A stretch of DNA of 64,000 nt from Phycisphaerales bacterium UBA7800 (lineage in GTDB: Bacteria; Planctomycetota; Phycisphaerae; Phycisphaerales; Phycisphaeraceae). The stretch is from contig DLCK01000082.1 of NCBI GenBank assembly GCA_002480565.1, positions 44,787 to 108,786 of the forward strand. The letters are read 5' to 3'. The first letter of the stretch is position 1; every line of letters begins with the position of its first letter. The notes under the pieces were generated by a model, which was not told where the DNA came from, ran no database searches, and saw nothing but the letters and a program-made list of their open reading frames with translations. This document shows, piece after piece, positions 8,365 through 17,837 of the stretch. The position numbers and the translations under genes were made by a program.

Positions 8365-10989
8365 ATGCTCCATCCTCATCAAGCTACGATTCGCAAATTC
8401 GACGTTGTCCCTTCTCTTCCAAAGTCTCTAGAACCTCTACTGGAAATCGCCCATAACCTCTGGTGGTCCTGGCATCCCGAAGCACGCGACTTGTTTGTCC
8501 GCGTGGATCGTGATCTGTGGATCAAGTGTTATCACAACCCTGTGAAAATGCTCGGTGAATGCCCCCAGGAACGCCTGGACGAAATCGCCAAGGACGAAGG
8601 TTTCCTCAATGTGCTCGATCGTTGCTATGAAGCAATGAAGCGACACCTTGAACGCCAACCCTGGCTCAAAAAATCACAACTGGATCCGGGCGACTTTACC
8701 GTTGCCTATTTCTGTGCCGAGTTCGGTCTCACCGAATGTCTGCAGATTTACTCCGGTGGTCTGGGTTGTCTTGCAGGTGACCACCTTAAATCAGCCAGCG
8801 AACTGGGGCTTCCCCTGGTCGCAGTCGGGCTGCTGTATCGCAACGGTTACTTCCAGCAATATCTCAACGCCGACGGCTGGCAACAGGAATACACGCCAGA
8901 CCTGGACTTCTCCAACCTGCCGATCCAACCGGTCAACAATGCCGATGGCAATCAGGTTGTCGTCAGTGTCCAACTCCCCGGCCGCGAAGTGAAGATTGCC
9001 CTGTGGCTTGTCACCGTCGGACGCATCAAACTTTACCTGCTGGACACCAACCAACCGGAAAATGATCCTGCGGATCGCGCCATCACCAGCCAACTCTACG
9101 GCGGTGATATGGAAATGCGTATCAAGCAGGAATTGATCCTGGGTATCGGCGGTGTTCGCGCACTTGAAGCAATCAACATCCGCCCGGACATCTGCCACAT
9201 GAATGAAGGCCACTCCGCCTTCCTGGCATTGGAACGTATCCGTCGCCTGATTGAAGAACATAACATCAGCTTTGACGAAGCCCGTCAGTTTGCTGGCGCC
9301 TCACACATCTTCACGACACACACGCCGGTCCCCGCGGGTATTGACCGCTTCCCACCGGATATCGTCGAGCGTTACTTCAAGGACTACGTCTCAAGCCTGC
9401 GCCTGGATATGGAAGGACTCCTTGCACTGGGTCGTGAAAACGTCTCCAACAAGCGTGAGTTTTTCTCCATGGCTGTGCTTGCGATCCGGACTGCCGAAAA
9501 AGCCAACGGTGTGTCGGAACTCCACGGCGATGTCTCCCGTGACATGTGGCGAAATATTTGGCCCGGCCTCGTCAAAGACGAAGTTCCAATCACCCACGTC
9601 ACCAATGGTGTCCATGCACGCAGCTGGCTGTCCGGTGACCTGATCAACCTCCTTGACCGTTACATCGGTGCCCGTTGGCAGGACGCTCCTGCGGACCAAA
9701 CCGTGTGGGAAGGTATCGACGAAGTACCCGACGAAGAACTGTGGCGCGTCCATGAACGTCGTCGTCATGGCATGATCGTCTGGACCCGTCGCAAACTCCG
9801 TAAGCAACTCGAAGCCCGTGGCACGCACCCTGCGGAAATCCGCAAGAGCATTGACGCGTTGGACCCTGATGCCTTTACCATCGGTTTTGCCCGACGCTTT
9901 GCGACTTACAAACGTGCCAACCTGCTTTTCCGCAATCCCGATCGCCTCCGCGCGTTACTCGGCAGCACCGATCGCCCGCTGCAGATTCTCATTGCCGGTA
10001 AAGCACATCCGGCTGACGGTGGTGGTAAAGACCTCATCCGTCAGATCGTCCACTTTGCCCGTGAATCGGAATTCGGTCACCGCGTCGTCTTTGTCGAAAA
10101 CTATGACATCAACGTCGCCCGTTACCTTGTCCAGGGTTGCGATGTCTGGCTTAACACCCCGCGTCGGGGCATGGAAGCTTCCGGTACCTCAGGCATGAAG
10201 GCTGCCCTTAACGGCACCATGCATGTCTCCATCCTCGACGGCTGGTGGGACGAAGCCTACTCCAACGCACTGGGTTGGCAGATCGGTCGCGGCGAATCCT
10301 ATGCCGACGTCGACATGCAGGATGACATCGAATCCCAGGCGTTGTACCAACTCCTTGAACAGCAGATCCTCCCGATCTTCTATGATCGCAACGAAAACGG
10401 CGTGCCCACCGAATGGGTCAGCCGCATGAAGAACTGTATCCGCGTCCTGGCTCCCATGTTCAACACCAACCGCATGGTCAAGGAATACGCAGAAAAACTG
10501 TACCTGCCTGCACTGAAGCGCACGCGATACCTTGGTGAAAACAAACTTGAGAAGTCCATTGAACTGGCACATCTCAAGTACAAGCTGCGTGACAATTGGG
10601 GCCAACTCAAGATCGAATCCGTCACCGCCCCAACCGATGGTGCCATGGGTGTCCGTCAGAAAATGCCTGTGGAAGTGGTCGTCAATCTCAGCCATCTCAC
10701 ACCTGACGTACTCGAAGCACAAGTCTATGTCGGCCATGTCGACAATGACGGTCAGATTTGTGATGGCCAGTTCTTCAACCTCAAGCACCAGGAAGATCTC
10801 GGCAACAATCGTCACCGTTATGTCGGAGACATCTCCGCGATCTCCAGTGGTCGCTACGGCTTTGCGGTTCGCATCGTCCCCGGCGGCGAACTCTTTGGCG
10901 AAACACCTGCACCGGGCATGGTCCTTTGGGAACATGGCCACCAACCAGCGGCTGTAAAAAAAGCACCCGCAGCAACCAGTAACGCCTAA
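8365..10989 (+). CDS. glgP: Alpha-glucan (glycogen) phosphorylase
   Basis: Releases glucose-1-phosphate from alpha-1,4-glucans with phosphate, using PLP; cytoplasmic carbon-store use. From ATG 8365 it has 874 residues; the ribosome site AAGGACG is 5-6 bases upstream, and the longer open frame to 8290 lacks a good start. The N-terminal region (LEIAHNLWWSWHPEARDLF) is the DUF3417 domain seen in the bacterial/archaeal AgpA-type phosphorylases rather than the muscle type. The PLP site is EASGTSGMKAALNG, with the lysine in GMK, at about 10171-10212, followed by DGWWDEAY. KRANLLF and IAGKAHPADGGGKDLI phosphate-site motifs precede it. The C-terminal ~100 residues form an extra beta-rich part. A strong terminator follows at 11012-11054. 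The leader holds two hairpins. Confidence 0.94.
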   Translation: MLHPHQATIRKFDVVPSLPKSLEPLLEIAHNLWWSWHPEARDLFVRVDRDLWIKCYHNPVKMLGECPQERLDEIAKDEGFLNVLDRCYEAMKRHLERQPWLKKSQLDPGDFTVAYFCAEFGLTECLQIYSGGLGCLAGDHLKSASELGLPLVAVGLLYRNGYFQQYLNADGWQQEYTPDLDFSNLPIQPVNNADGNQVVVSVQLPGREVKIALWLVTVGRIKLYLLDTNQPENDPADRAITSQLYGGDMEMRIKQELILGIGGVRALEAINIRPDICHMNEGHSAFLALERIRRLIEEHNISFDEARQFAGASHIFTTHTPVPAGIDRFPPDIVERYFKDYVSSLRLDMEGLLALGRENVSNKREFFSMAVLAIRTAEKANGVSELHGDVSRDMWRNIWPGLVKDEVPITHVTNGVHARSWLSGDLINLLDRYIGARWQDAPADQTVWEGIDEVPDEELWRVHERRRHGMIVWTRRKLRKQLEARGTHPAEIRKSIDALDPDAFTIGFARRFATYKRANLLFRNPDRLRALLGSTDRPLQILIAGKAHPADGGGKDLIRQIVHFARESEFGHRVVFVENYDINVARYLVQGCDVWLNTPRRGMEASGTSGMKAALNGTMHVSILDGWWDEAYSNALGWQIGRGESYADVDMQDDIESQALYQLLEQQILPIFYDRNENGVPTEWVSRMKNCIRVLAPMFNTNRMVKEYAEKLYLPALKRTRYLGENKLEKSIELAHLKYKLRDNWGQLKIESVTAPTDGAMGVRQKMPVEVVVNLSHLTPDVLEAQVYVGHVDNDGQICDGQFFNLKHQEDLGNNRHRYVGDISAISSGRYGFAVRIVPGGELFGETPAPGMVLWEHGHQPAAVKKAPAATSNA

Positions 10990-11011
10990 GTCATCTGACA
11001 ATTGAAAATTC

Positions 11012-11054
11012 AAAACAACGCCAGGACCGTCAAACGTTCTGGCGTTGTTTTTGT
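11012..11054 (+). terminator. Rho-independent terminator after glgP
   Basis: Stem arms AAAACAACGCCAG (11012-11024) and CTGGCGTTGTTTT (11039-11051) are perfectly complementary over 13 bases, and further pairing is possible inside the loop. A T-rich tail follows. Confidence 0.9.
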
Positions 11055-11076
11055 TTCAAGCATTCTCCTGCTCTGC

Positions 11077-11082
11077 TAGAAT
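11077..11082 (+). promoter_or_regulatory. -10-like box directly before a start codon
   Basis: TAGAAT ends six bases before the ATG at 11089, so transcription would begin at or within a base or two of the start codon. The -35 region is weak (TTTCAA, 17-base spacer). Confidence 0.3.
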
Positions 11083-11088
11083 GTTCCC

Positions 11089-11319
11089 ATGCGACACCTA
11101 TGCCGTCTGAGTTTACTGCTTTGTCTTTTCACGCTTTTGGGTTGTGAAGGGTTATCACATCCGGGTGCAACGGATCGCATCAGGCGTCTAAGCAGCTTTG
11201 AAGCATCCAACGCTCAAACACCTGACTCGTTTTATGATTCGAAATATTACGTCGATGATAAAACACCTCATCAGCGTCTGGATGAACAATTCGACAAAGT
11301 GGATAATACAGTCCAATAA
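11089..11319 (+). CDS. Small putative lipoprotein
   Basis: A 76-residue protein with a clear lipoprotein signal: basic MRHLCR, a hydrophobic stretch, and lipobox LLGC with the lipidated cysteine at residue 19. The mature part is short, polar and rich in Asp, Ser and Gln, with no domain I recognise, ending LDEQFDKVDNTVQ. It lies between the glgP terminator and the metal-efflux promoter, so it is probably transcribed alone. No Shine-Dalgarno is seen, and a TAGAAT box ends six bases before the ATG, so a leaderless transcript is possible. Function unknown. The signal peptide supports it being a real gene. Confidence 0.65.
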   Translation: MRHLCRLSLLLCLFTLLGCEGLSHPGATDRIRRLSSFEASNAQTPDSFYDSKYYVDDKTPHQRLDEQFDKVDNTVQ

Positions 11320-11422
11320 CTAAAAATGAACGCACACATGCGACGCTTTTATCCACTGACAATTGTGCCATATACACAGACGTCTAATCATTGAGCTAGT
11401 TATCACGATGTCGCAAATTTGC

Positions 11423-11451
11423 TTGTCTTTAGCAATCAGCTGAACTATAAT
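11423..11451 (+). promoter_or_regulatory. Sigma-70 promoter of the metal-efflux operon
   Basis: TTGTCT at 11423-11428, a 17-base spacer and a perfect TATAAT at 11446-11451. Transcription would start near 11458, about 45 bases before the first frame of the operon. This is the best promoter match I found in the window. Confidence 0.7.
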
Positions 11452-11501
11452 GTTTTGTTGATGCGTAAGTCTGCCTCCCACCCGCCCATTTACTGCTGCT
11501 G

Positions 11502-11891
11502 TTGACTTGGCTGCTTTGCTCCATGTCCAACGGCTTGGTGGTGCTTTGCATCATGGGGTACAGTTCTCACCCGCAAGTCGAGTTTGCGATTAAAGATTCA
11601 TGCACGCCTGCCGCGGATGCACACGACAGCTGTGACAGTCAAAGAACCGACATCTGTGTCGCCCATCAGGATTGCACAGACATCCCTTTCTCATTGCAGC
11701 TTGCTCCGGTCGTCAATCTGGACTCGGACCAGCAGTCGATGATGCTGGCTATTGCCCCAATCATCCTGTCACATATTGACACCGGTTTGGCAAATGACTC
11801 TACCGCTGCGTCTTTGCCACCACCTTGGCGTAATCACGCGCCACCTGCCGATCCAGCCACCACTTCCGGCTCGATCACACTGCTTATCTGA
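11502..11891 (+). CDS. Cysteine-rich exported protein at head of metal-efflux operon
   Basis: A frame of 129 codons starting at TTG 11502 (CTG codons just upstream could also serve; there is an in-frame stop at 11466). A hydrophobic N-terminal segment (LLCSMSNGLVVLCIMGYSS) suggests export. The next 40 residues carry repeated Cys, His and Asp in patterns such as DSC, HDSC, DIC and HQDC, suited to metal or redox chemistry. The C-terminal half is proline/alanine-rich and plain. It lies 45 bases after a strong promoter and 82 bases before czcC, so it probably leads that operon. I do not recognise a named family; small Cys/His proteins at the head of RND metal operons often act as periplasmic metal binders or sensors, which is inference here. 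The start codon is uncertain. Confidence 0.55.
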   Translation: MTWLLCSMSNGLVVLCIMGYSSHPQVEFAIKDSCTPAADAHDSCDSQRTDICVAHQDCTDIPFSLQLAPVVNLDSDQQSMMLAIAPIILSHIDTGLANDSTAASLPPPWRNHAPPADPATTSGSITLLI

Positions 11892-11973
11892 ATCACATCC
11901 ATTGCTCTTCTGCCCAGACTCAAACCCTTGAGTCCGTTATTCATTGTCTATTAATCCAACCGGAGTAACCGCC

Positions 11974-13299
11974 ATGTATCAATGGTGTTTTTATGCCTTG
12001 TCCGCCATCACATTGTCCTTAACTGCTTGTTCATCACATCCCTTGATGGATCAACCGGTCACCAGGCAATCAGAAACCTTACAAGTCAGTTCTAATCCAA
12101 TCACACACCCCACAGGTGTGCTGACACTCAAACAATCACTTGCTCTTGCGATGGATCATGCCCCTGCATTACAAGCAGGTCGCCTGCAACTCCAAGCCCT
12201 TGAAGCACGCAAAGACCATACAGGTCTCCGCCCTAAGCCTGAGTTGGAAATCGAGTTTGAAAACTTCGCAGGTTCAGGCGAATTTCAAGGCGTCGATGCA
12301 CTGGAAACCACCATCAGTCTGGCACAATCTTTTCCCCTTGGTGGAGATCTGAAATATATGAAACTCATCGCTGGCAAAGAATCCGAGTTGGCTTCATGGG
12401 ATCAACAGGCTCTGCGCGTTGAACTGCTAAGCACCGTCACCCAACGGTATCTTCAAGCGTTAACCCTTCAGCAGCGCCTAAAGCAGAGTACCCAATCCCT
12501 GCAACTTGCCACGCAGGTTCAAACACTGACTGACAAACGTATCAAAGCAGGTGTCGCCCCACCACTTGAACGGATTCGCGCCGACGTGCAGGTCGCCCAG
12601 GTCAAACTTGAACATCAAAAAGTCCAACGCCAACTCACCGCCAGCTATCAGCAGTTGGCTTTGACCTGGGGCCAATCGCAAGTGACATTCGACAGTGTTA
12701 CCGGCGATTTGGAAACCCTCACAGACCTGCCAAAGATAACCAATCTGTTTGAACAAGTTGCCAAGCATCCACTGATCGCACGTTGGGCCAGTGAATTGTC
12801 ATTGCGTCAAGCACAGCATCAATTGGCCAATGCGCTTGCGGTTAACGATCTGACTGGTCGGATTGGATTGAAGCATGACAATGATGCCAACGATCACGCC
12901 CTTGTGATTGGGTTATCCATGCCGCTGCCGATTTCGGATCGCAACATGGCAGACCGCCTTTCCTCAAGGATTGGCATGCAGGCCGTCCCTCACCAAAAAC
13001 GTGAGGCTCAACGCCAATTGCAGCAAACACTCGTCGATGCCTACACGCAATTAGCCATTGCTCATGATGTGGCAATCGCACTGCGTGAAGATGCACTCCC
13101 CAAAGCTCAGCAGGCATTTGATGTCACCCGCACAGCGTTTGAGCAAGGCGATGTCCAGTTCATTGATGTCATTGATGCTGAACAAACACTCAACCAGATG
13201 CACAGCCAATACCTCGATGCGTTGGCAAATTACCATCTCGCCTCAGCATGGATAGAAGGCCTTATCTGCCAACCGTTGAATCAAACCACCAAACCTTAA
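11974..13299 (+). CDS. czcC: Outer-membrane efflux protein, TolC/CzcC family
   Basis: The outer-membrane channel of a tripartite metal exporter. From ATG 11974 (ribosome site CGGAG) it has 441 residues; the frame opens at 11944 but without a good start. The N terminus is a lipoprotein signal ending LSLTACSS. The mature protein has two repeated outer-membrane-efflux halves, each starting with the helical pattern typical of TolC proteins (LTLKQSLALAMDHAPALQAGRLQL, then later coiled-coil stretches), and a second repeat with DAEQTLNQMHSQYLDALANYHLA near the C terminus. It is followed 25 bases later by the adaptor gene, and the order C-B-A matches Czc/Cus systems. Metal specificity cannot be read from this subunit. 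Confidence 0.88.
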   Translation: MYQWCFYALSAITLSLTACSSHPLMDQPVTRQSETLQVSSNPITHPTGVLTLKQSLALAMDHAPALQAGRLQLQALEARKDHTGLRPKPELEIEFENFAGSGEFQGVDALETTISLAQSFPLGGDLKYMKLIAGKESELASWDQQALRVELLSTVTQRYLQALTLQQRLKQSTQSLQLATQVQTLTDKRIKAGVAPPLERIRADVQVAQVKLEHQKVQRQLTASYQQLALTWGQSQVTFDSVTGDLETLTDLPKITNLFEQVAKHPLIARWASELSLRQAQHQLANALAVNDLTGRIGLKHDNDANDHALVIGLSMPLPISDRNMADRLSSRIGMQAVPHQKREAQRQLQQTLVDAYTQLAIAHDVAIALREDALPKAQQAFDVTRTAFEQGDVQFIDVIDAEQTLNQMHSQYLDALANYHLASAWIEGLICQPLNQTTKP

Positions 13300-13324
13300 T
13301 CTCAATTTTCACTGGAGATTTACC

Positions 13325-14692
13325 ATGAAATACATGTCAACCAAGACACGTTTGTTAATTGCAAGCATCCTGCTGTGTATGGCCACGGTCCTTTATGCTC
13401 AACATGACGGCCATGACCATGACAAGCCTGCGGCAAAACTCAAAGCAGACAAACCCACCCCAGCCAAACATGATGAGCATGACGGACACGATCATGCCTC
13501 GCATGCCAAGCCTGCCCAAACCAAACCACAAGTCCATGATGATGATCACGACAAAACCAAAGGCCATGATGACCATGACGATCATGACGACCACGACGAC
13601 CAGGCAGGGCATGATGATCACGAAGACGAAGGCCCGATCAAAATCGACCCGGCAATGCTCAAACGTTTTGACATAAGACTTTCCCAAGCAGGCCCTGGCG
13701 TAATTAATCGTCGTACAACGCTCTCGGGGGAAGTGGTCTTCAATGCTGACCGCATCGCCCATGTCACCACACCGGTCGGGGGCATTGTCAGCACAGCCAA
13801 AACCAGTGTCGGCGATCAAGTCAAAGCCGGCCAAACACTGGCTCATATCAGCAGTCGGGAATTAGCAGCATTGCGCAGTGAGTTGTTGGCAACCCGCGCA
13901 CGCTGGGAATTAGCCAAGGAAAACGCAGCACGAGACAAACGACTCTTTGACGAAAAAGTCGGTACCCAGCGTGCCATGCTTGAATCAAAACAAATCGCCC
14001 GTGATGCACAAATCCAATACGATCTGGCGGAAAACGCCTTGCATGCACTTGGCTTTGCACACAAACAGATCACCCAAATCCAATCCGATCACGCAGGACT
14101 CAGTCACTATGAGCTAACCGCTCCCATTGCCGGCACAGTCACACAACGTCACCTGACGCTCGGTGAAAACATTTCACCTGACTCGGCAAATGCAGCATTT
14201 ATCATTGCTGATATCAGCAGCGTCTGGATCAATCTCTCAGTCTATCAACGTGACCTAGCGCTTATCAAAAAAGGCAGTGATGTTGATCTTCAATTCGGCC
14301 ATCATCTCCCCGATGCCAAAGGTAAGATCGCATTTATCACCCCATCCATGGATGAAAAAACCCGAACCGCCACCGCGCGTGTGATTATCGACAATTCTGA
14401 CGGACACTATCGCCCCGGACTCTTTGTCAATGCCAAGGTTCACACCAACACGCACAACGTTCCAATCGCTGTTCCCAGCAGCGCCATTGTCGACGTCGAA
14501 AACCAGCCGGTAGTCTTCATTCAAACCGAACATGGCCTTGAACCGCAACCTGTGAAAATCGGTGAGTCGGATCAACAGACAGTCCAAATCGTTCAAGGGT
14601 TAACCGCTAGGCAAATCTATGTCTCACATAATGCATTTGCTCTTAAAGCTCAGTTGCAGAAAGGAGCCTTCGGTCACGGTCATGCTCACTGA
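13325..14692 (+). CDS. czcB: RND efflux periplasmic adaptor with His/Asp-rich N terminus, CzcB-like
   Basis: Membrane-fusion protein of 455 residues linking the inner-membrane pump to the outer channel. A signal peptide (about 1-25, ending LYAQ) is followed by roughly 75 residues made mostly of His, Asp, Lys and Glu, with HDGHDHD, HDDHDDHDDHDD and GHDDHEDE runs, a probable periplasmic metal-binding head. The adaptor core follows: a barrel-sandwich half (GGIVSTAKTSVGDQVKAG), an alpha hairpin with KENAARDKRLFDEKVGTQ, the second half with ELTAPIAGTVTQRHLT, then a beta barrel. The C terminus ends in GHGHAH, a second small His motif. The ATG follows CTGGAG. His-rich CzcB heads are known for zinc, cobalt and cadmium systems; which metal is handled here is inference. 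Confidence 0.9.
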   Translation: MKYMSTKTRLLIASILLCMATVLYAQHDGHDHDKPAAKLKADKPTPAKHDEHDGHDHASHAKPAQTKPQVHDDDHDKTKGHDDHDDHDDHDDQAGHDDHEDEGPIKIDPAMLKRFDIRLSQAGPGVINRRTTLSGEVVFNADRIAHVTTPVGGIVSTAKTSVGDQVKAGQTLAHISSRELAALRSELLATRARWELAKENAARDKRLFDEKVGTQRAMLESKQIARDAQIQYDLAENALHALGFAHKQITQIQSDHAGLSHYELTAPIAGTVTQRHLTLGENISPDSANAAFIIADISSVWINLSVYQRDLALIKKGSDVDLQFGHHLPDAKGKIAFITPSMDEKTRTATARVIIDNSDGHYRPGLFVNAKVHTNTHNVPIAVPSSAIVDVENQPVVFIQTEHGLEPQPVKIGESDQQTVQIVQGLTARQIYVSHNAFALKAQLQKGAFGHGHAH

Positions 14693-14713
14693 TCGCGGTT
14701 TGAAGAAAATACC

Positions 14714-17700
14714 ATGATAGACAAACTTATTGATTTATCCCTTGGGAACAGGCTGTTGGTGGTCGTTCTTGCGATCCTCCTGATGTTCGCAGGTTACTGG
14801 TCCTACAACAAACTTCCCGTGGACGCATTCCCGGATGTCTCGCCTAATCTGGTCCAGGTGTTTACCGTCACCGATGGGTTGGCACCTGAAGAAATTGAAA
14901 TGCACGTAACCTATCCCGTCGAAGCTGCGATGACGGGTTTACCTGGTATTGAAAAAATCCGCAGTGTGTCGAACTTCGGTCTCTCGGTGGTGAATGTCTA
15001 TTTCGAAGATGGGATGGACATGTACTTCTGCCGGCAGTTAGTCAATGAACGACTCAGTGAAGCCCGCGCCCACATCCCTGAGGGATTCGGTGAACCGGAA
15101 ATGGGCCCTATCTCCACGGGGATGGGTCTGGTTCTGTTTTACTATCTGCATGACACCACGGGGACCTACACACTTGAAGAGCTTCGAACCATGCAGGATT
15201 GGATCGTCAAATTCAATCTGCAAACCGTGCCAGGTGTCACCGAAGTCCTGGGCATCGGTGGCTACGAAAAGCAGTATCAAGTCATCATTGATCCGCAGGC
15301 ACTGCTTCGCTATGACGTGTCCATCAATGATGTGATCCAGCGCGTCCGTGCCAACAACCTCAACGTCGGCGCTCAGTTTATTGAGAAAAATGCCGAGGAG
15401 TTGGTCGTGCGATCCGTCGGACTGACGCGTGGGATTGATGACCTCAAAAAAATCGTTATCAAGTCCGTTGATGGGCGTATTGTCTATCTGGATCAACTGG
15501 CGGACATCCAGATCGGGGGCGCGATCCGCCGCGGACTGCAAACGCGCAACGGTGATGGTGAAGTCGTCGCTGGCATGGTCATCAAGCTGTATGGCACAAA
15601 TGCTTCGACCGTCATCAACCAGATCGAAGACCGCATTACCAAGATCAATCTGGCGTTACCGCAGGGCGTGAAAATCGTCCCGTATTATCAGCAGAAAGAA
15701 ATCGTCGAAGCATCCGTCAACACGGTTACACAGGCTTTGATCCAAGGCATTGTGCTGGTGGCAATTGTTCTGCTGCTATTTATGGGAGGCCTAAGACCCT
15801 CATTGGTCGTGGCGATTGCGATCCCGTTTTCCGTGCTATTTGCGTTTATTGCCATGAAATACTTTGACCTTTCAGCGAATCTCATGTCGCTGGGCGGATT
15901 GGCCATCGCCATTGGGATGATGGTGGATGGGACGATTGTCGTCGTGGAAAATATCGACCGACACTTTCGGGAAGGTCACGAACAGGAGTCTCGCATCAAG
16001 CTCGTGGCACGTGCCTGCAAGGAAGTCGGACGCCCGATTGTCTTTGCCATCGCCATCATTATTCTCGTGTTCCTGCCACTATTGACCCTCCAAGGTGTCG
16101 AAGGCAAGATGTTCAAACCACTGGCTTACACTGTCTCTCTGGCCATGCTCGGATCACTGGTCTTTGCAATACTACTTGCCCCGGTCTGCAGCGACCTGTT
16201 GATGCGACGCCGTAAACGTAAATCAAAGACGCTACCCAGTGAACCAATGATCGTGCGACTGTTGTTGATCCCCTACCGACCACTATTGAAGCTGTTCATC
16301 AAGGTGCGACTCTTAGCCGTGCTGCTGGTGCTTGGTTTACTTGGATTAGGGATAAGCATCTTCCCGCAACTCGGCTCGGAGTTCACCCCCAAACTCCGCG
16401 AAGGCACCATCGTCGTTCGCCTGAGTATGGCTCCGTCGATCTCGATAAATGAAAGCCGGCGTAACACGCTGATTGTTGAAAAGCTACTATTGGAGATTCC
16501 CGAAGTAAGTGAAGTGACTTCACGCGTGGGTCGTGGTGAAGTCGGAGCCCATGCCGACCCGGTCAACTCTGCGGAAATGTTTGTGATTCTCAAACCCAAG
16601 GATCAGTGGCGGGATCATGCCAATCAGCAGTCGATTGAAGAATCCATCCGACGTACAGTCGATGATTTACCAGGTATCCAGGCCAATCTCACACAGCCTA
16701 TCGAGATGGCGGTCGATGAATTGCTTGAAGGTGTCAAAGCAGAACTGGCAATCAAACTCTACGGTGATGATCTGGACACGCTTGTTCAAGCCGCAGATCA
16801 AATCGCGCAGGTTGTCGGTCAAGTGGAGGGTGCGACCGATGTGCAAGTCGATCAAGTCACCGGCACGCCGCAACTGCTCATCGAGCCGGATCGCCAGGCC
16901 ATCGCGCGATTTGGATTGAACATGGAAGATGTCCAGAACGTCATCCAGGCAGCAGTCGGCGGGATGGACACCGGTGAAATTTTTGAAAACATCCGACGAT
17001 TCCCCATTCATATCCGCTTTGCGTCTGAATCAAGAGACAATGCACAGGCAATTGGTAACATCCTCATTGATGCTCCCGATGGTCTGCGTGTCCCCTTGAA
17101 TCAGGTTGCACAAATCCGACAGGTCGTCGGACCACGTCAAATTACCCGCGAAGACAATCAGCGATTTATCAGCATCCAATGTAATGTCGTTGGTCGGGAC
17201 ATCGGCACGTTTGTCGCAGATGCACAAAAGCAAATCGACACACAACTTGACCTGCCAGCTGGATACCTCACACAGTGGGGTGGACAGTTCAGACTCCAAC
17301 AACAGGCCAATAAGCGATTGGCAGTTGTCGTGCCAGTAACGTTGATGTTGATTTTGATCCTTCTATACAGCAGTTTCCAATCCTTGAAGAACGCGCTGTT
17401 GATTTTGCTGAATATCCCATTGGCATTGGTGGGTGGTGTACTGGCGTTATGGCTGACAAATCAAAACCTCTCGGTGCCGTCGTCGATTGGTTTTATCGCC
17501 TTGCTTGGCATCGCAGTTGAAAACGGCATGGTCCTGGTGACCTGTATCAATGAACTTGTCTCAAAGGGCCATGACATGGATGCTGCCAGTGAACAAGGCG
17601 CTGCCATGCGATTACGCCCCGTCCTGATGACGGCTGTAACCACTGCACTTGGACTCATCCCCCTGCTTTATGCAACGGGAACCGGTAGCGAAGTCCAAAG

Positions 17701-17812
17701 GCCTCTGGCGACAGTCGTCATCGGCGGGCTGGTCACTTCAACACTCCTGACACTGCTTGTCTTACCAGCCTTGTATCGCTGGTTTGGTAACCATGCACGA
17801 ACATCCCATTAA
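14714..17812 (+). CDS. czcA: Heavy-metal RND efflux pump, CzcA/CusA family
   Basis: Proton-driven inner-membrane pump of 1032 residues. It shows the RND layout: an N-terminal membrane span (VVVLAILLMFAGYW), a large periplasmic loop, membrane spans 2-6, a second large loop and spans 8-12. The heavy-metal-type proton relay is visible in GMMVDGTIVVVENIDRH of span 4, with its Asp and Glu, and the partner span has GLAIAIG. The N-terminal PVDAFPDVSPNLVQVFT is characteristic of the HME-RND subgroup. It starts 21 bases after czcB, so they are co-transcribed. Sequence reading cannot separate Zn/Co/Cd (CzcA) from Cu/Ag (CusA) types; the His/Asp-rich adaptor favours the divalent-metal type. Confidence 0.93.
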   Translation: MIDKLIDLSLGNRLLVVVLAILLMFAGYWSYNKLPVDAFPDVSPNLVQVFTVTDGLAPEEIEMHVTYPVEAAMTGLPGIEKIRSVSNFGLSVVNVYFEDGMDMYFCRQLVNERLSEARAHIPEGFGEPEMGPISTGMGLVLFYYLHDTTGTYTLEELRTMQDWIVKFNLQTVPGVTEVLGIGGYEKQYQVIIDPQALLRYDVSINDVIQRVRANNLNVGAQFIEKNAEELVVRSVGLTRGIDDLKKIVIKSVDGRIVYLDQLADIQIGGAIRRGLQTRNGDGEVVAGMVIKLYGTNASTVINQIEDRITKINLALPQGVKIVPYYQQKEIVEASVNTVTQALIQGIVLVAIVLLLFMGGLRPSLVVAIAIPFSVLFAFIAMKYFDLSANLMSLGGLAIAIGMMVDGTIVVVENIDRHFREGHEQESRIKLVARACKEVGRPIVFAIAIIILVFLPLLTLQGVEGKMFKPLAYTVSLAMLGSLVFAILLAPVCSDLLMRRRKRKSKTLPSEPMIVRLLLIPYRPLLKLFIKVRLLAVLLVLGLLGLGISIFPQLGSEFTPKLREGTIVVRLSMAPSISINESRRNTLIVEKLLLEIPEVSEVTSRVGRGEVGAHADPVNSAEMFVILKPKDQWRDHANQQSIEESIRRTVDDLPGIQANLTQPIEMAVDELLEGVKAELAIKLYGDDLDTLVQAADQIAQVVGQVEGATDVQVDQVTGTPQLLIEPDRQAIARFGLNMEDVQNVIQAAVGGMDTGEIFENIRRFPIHIRFASESRDNAQAIGNILIDAPDGLRVPLNQVAQIRQVVGPRQITREDNQRFISIQCNVVGRDIGTFVADAQKQIDTQLDLPAGYLTQWGGQFRLQQQANKRLAVVVPVTLMLILILLYSSFQSLKNALLILLNIPLALVGGVLALWLTNQNLSVPSSIGFIALLGIAVENGMVLVTCINELVSKGHDMDAASEQGAAMRLRPVLMTAVTTALGLIPLLYATGTGSEVQRPLATVVIGGLVTSTLLTLLVLPALYRWFGNHARTSH

Positions 17813-17837
17813 AAATACTTTTCAAAGGAACACACAC

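Noticed and set aside
10189..11013. 274-codon open frame on the - strand inside glgP
   Set aside because: It is antisense to a well-supported enzyme; long antisense frames are common in this base composition.
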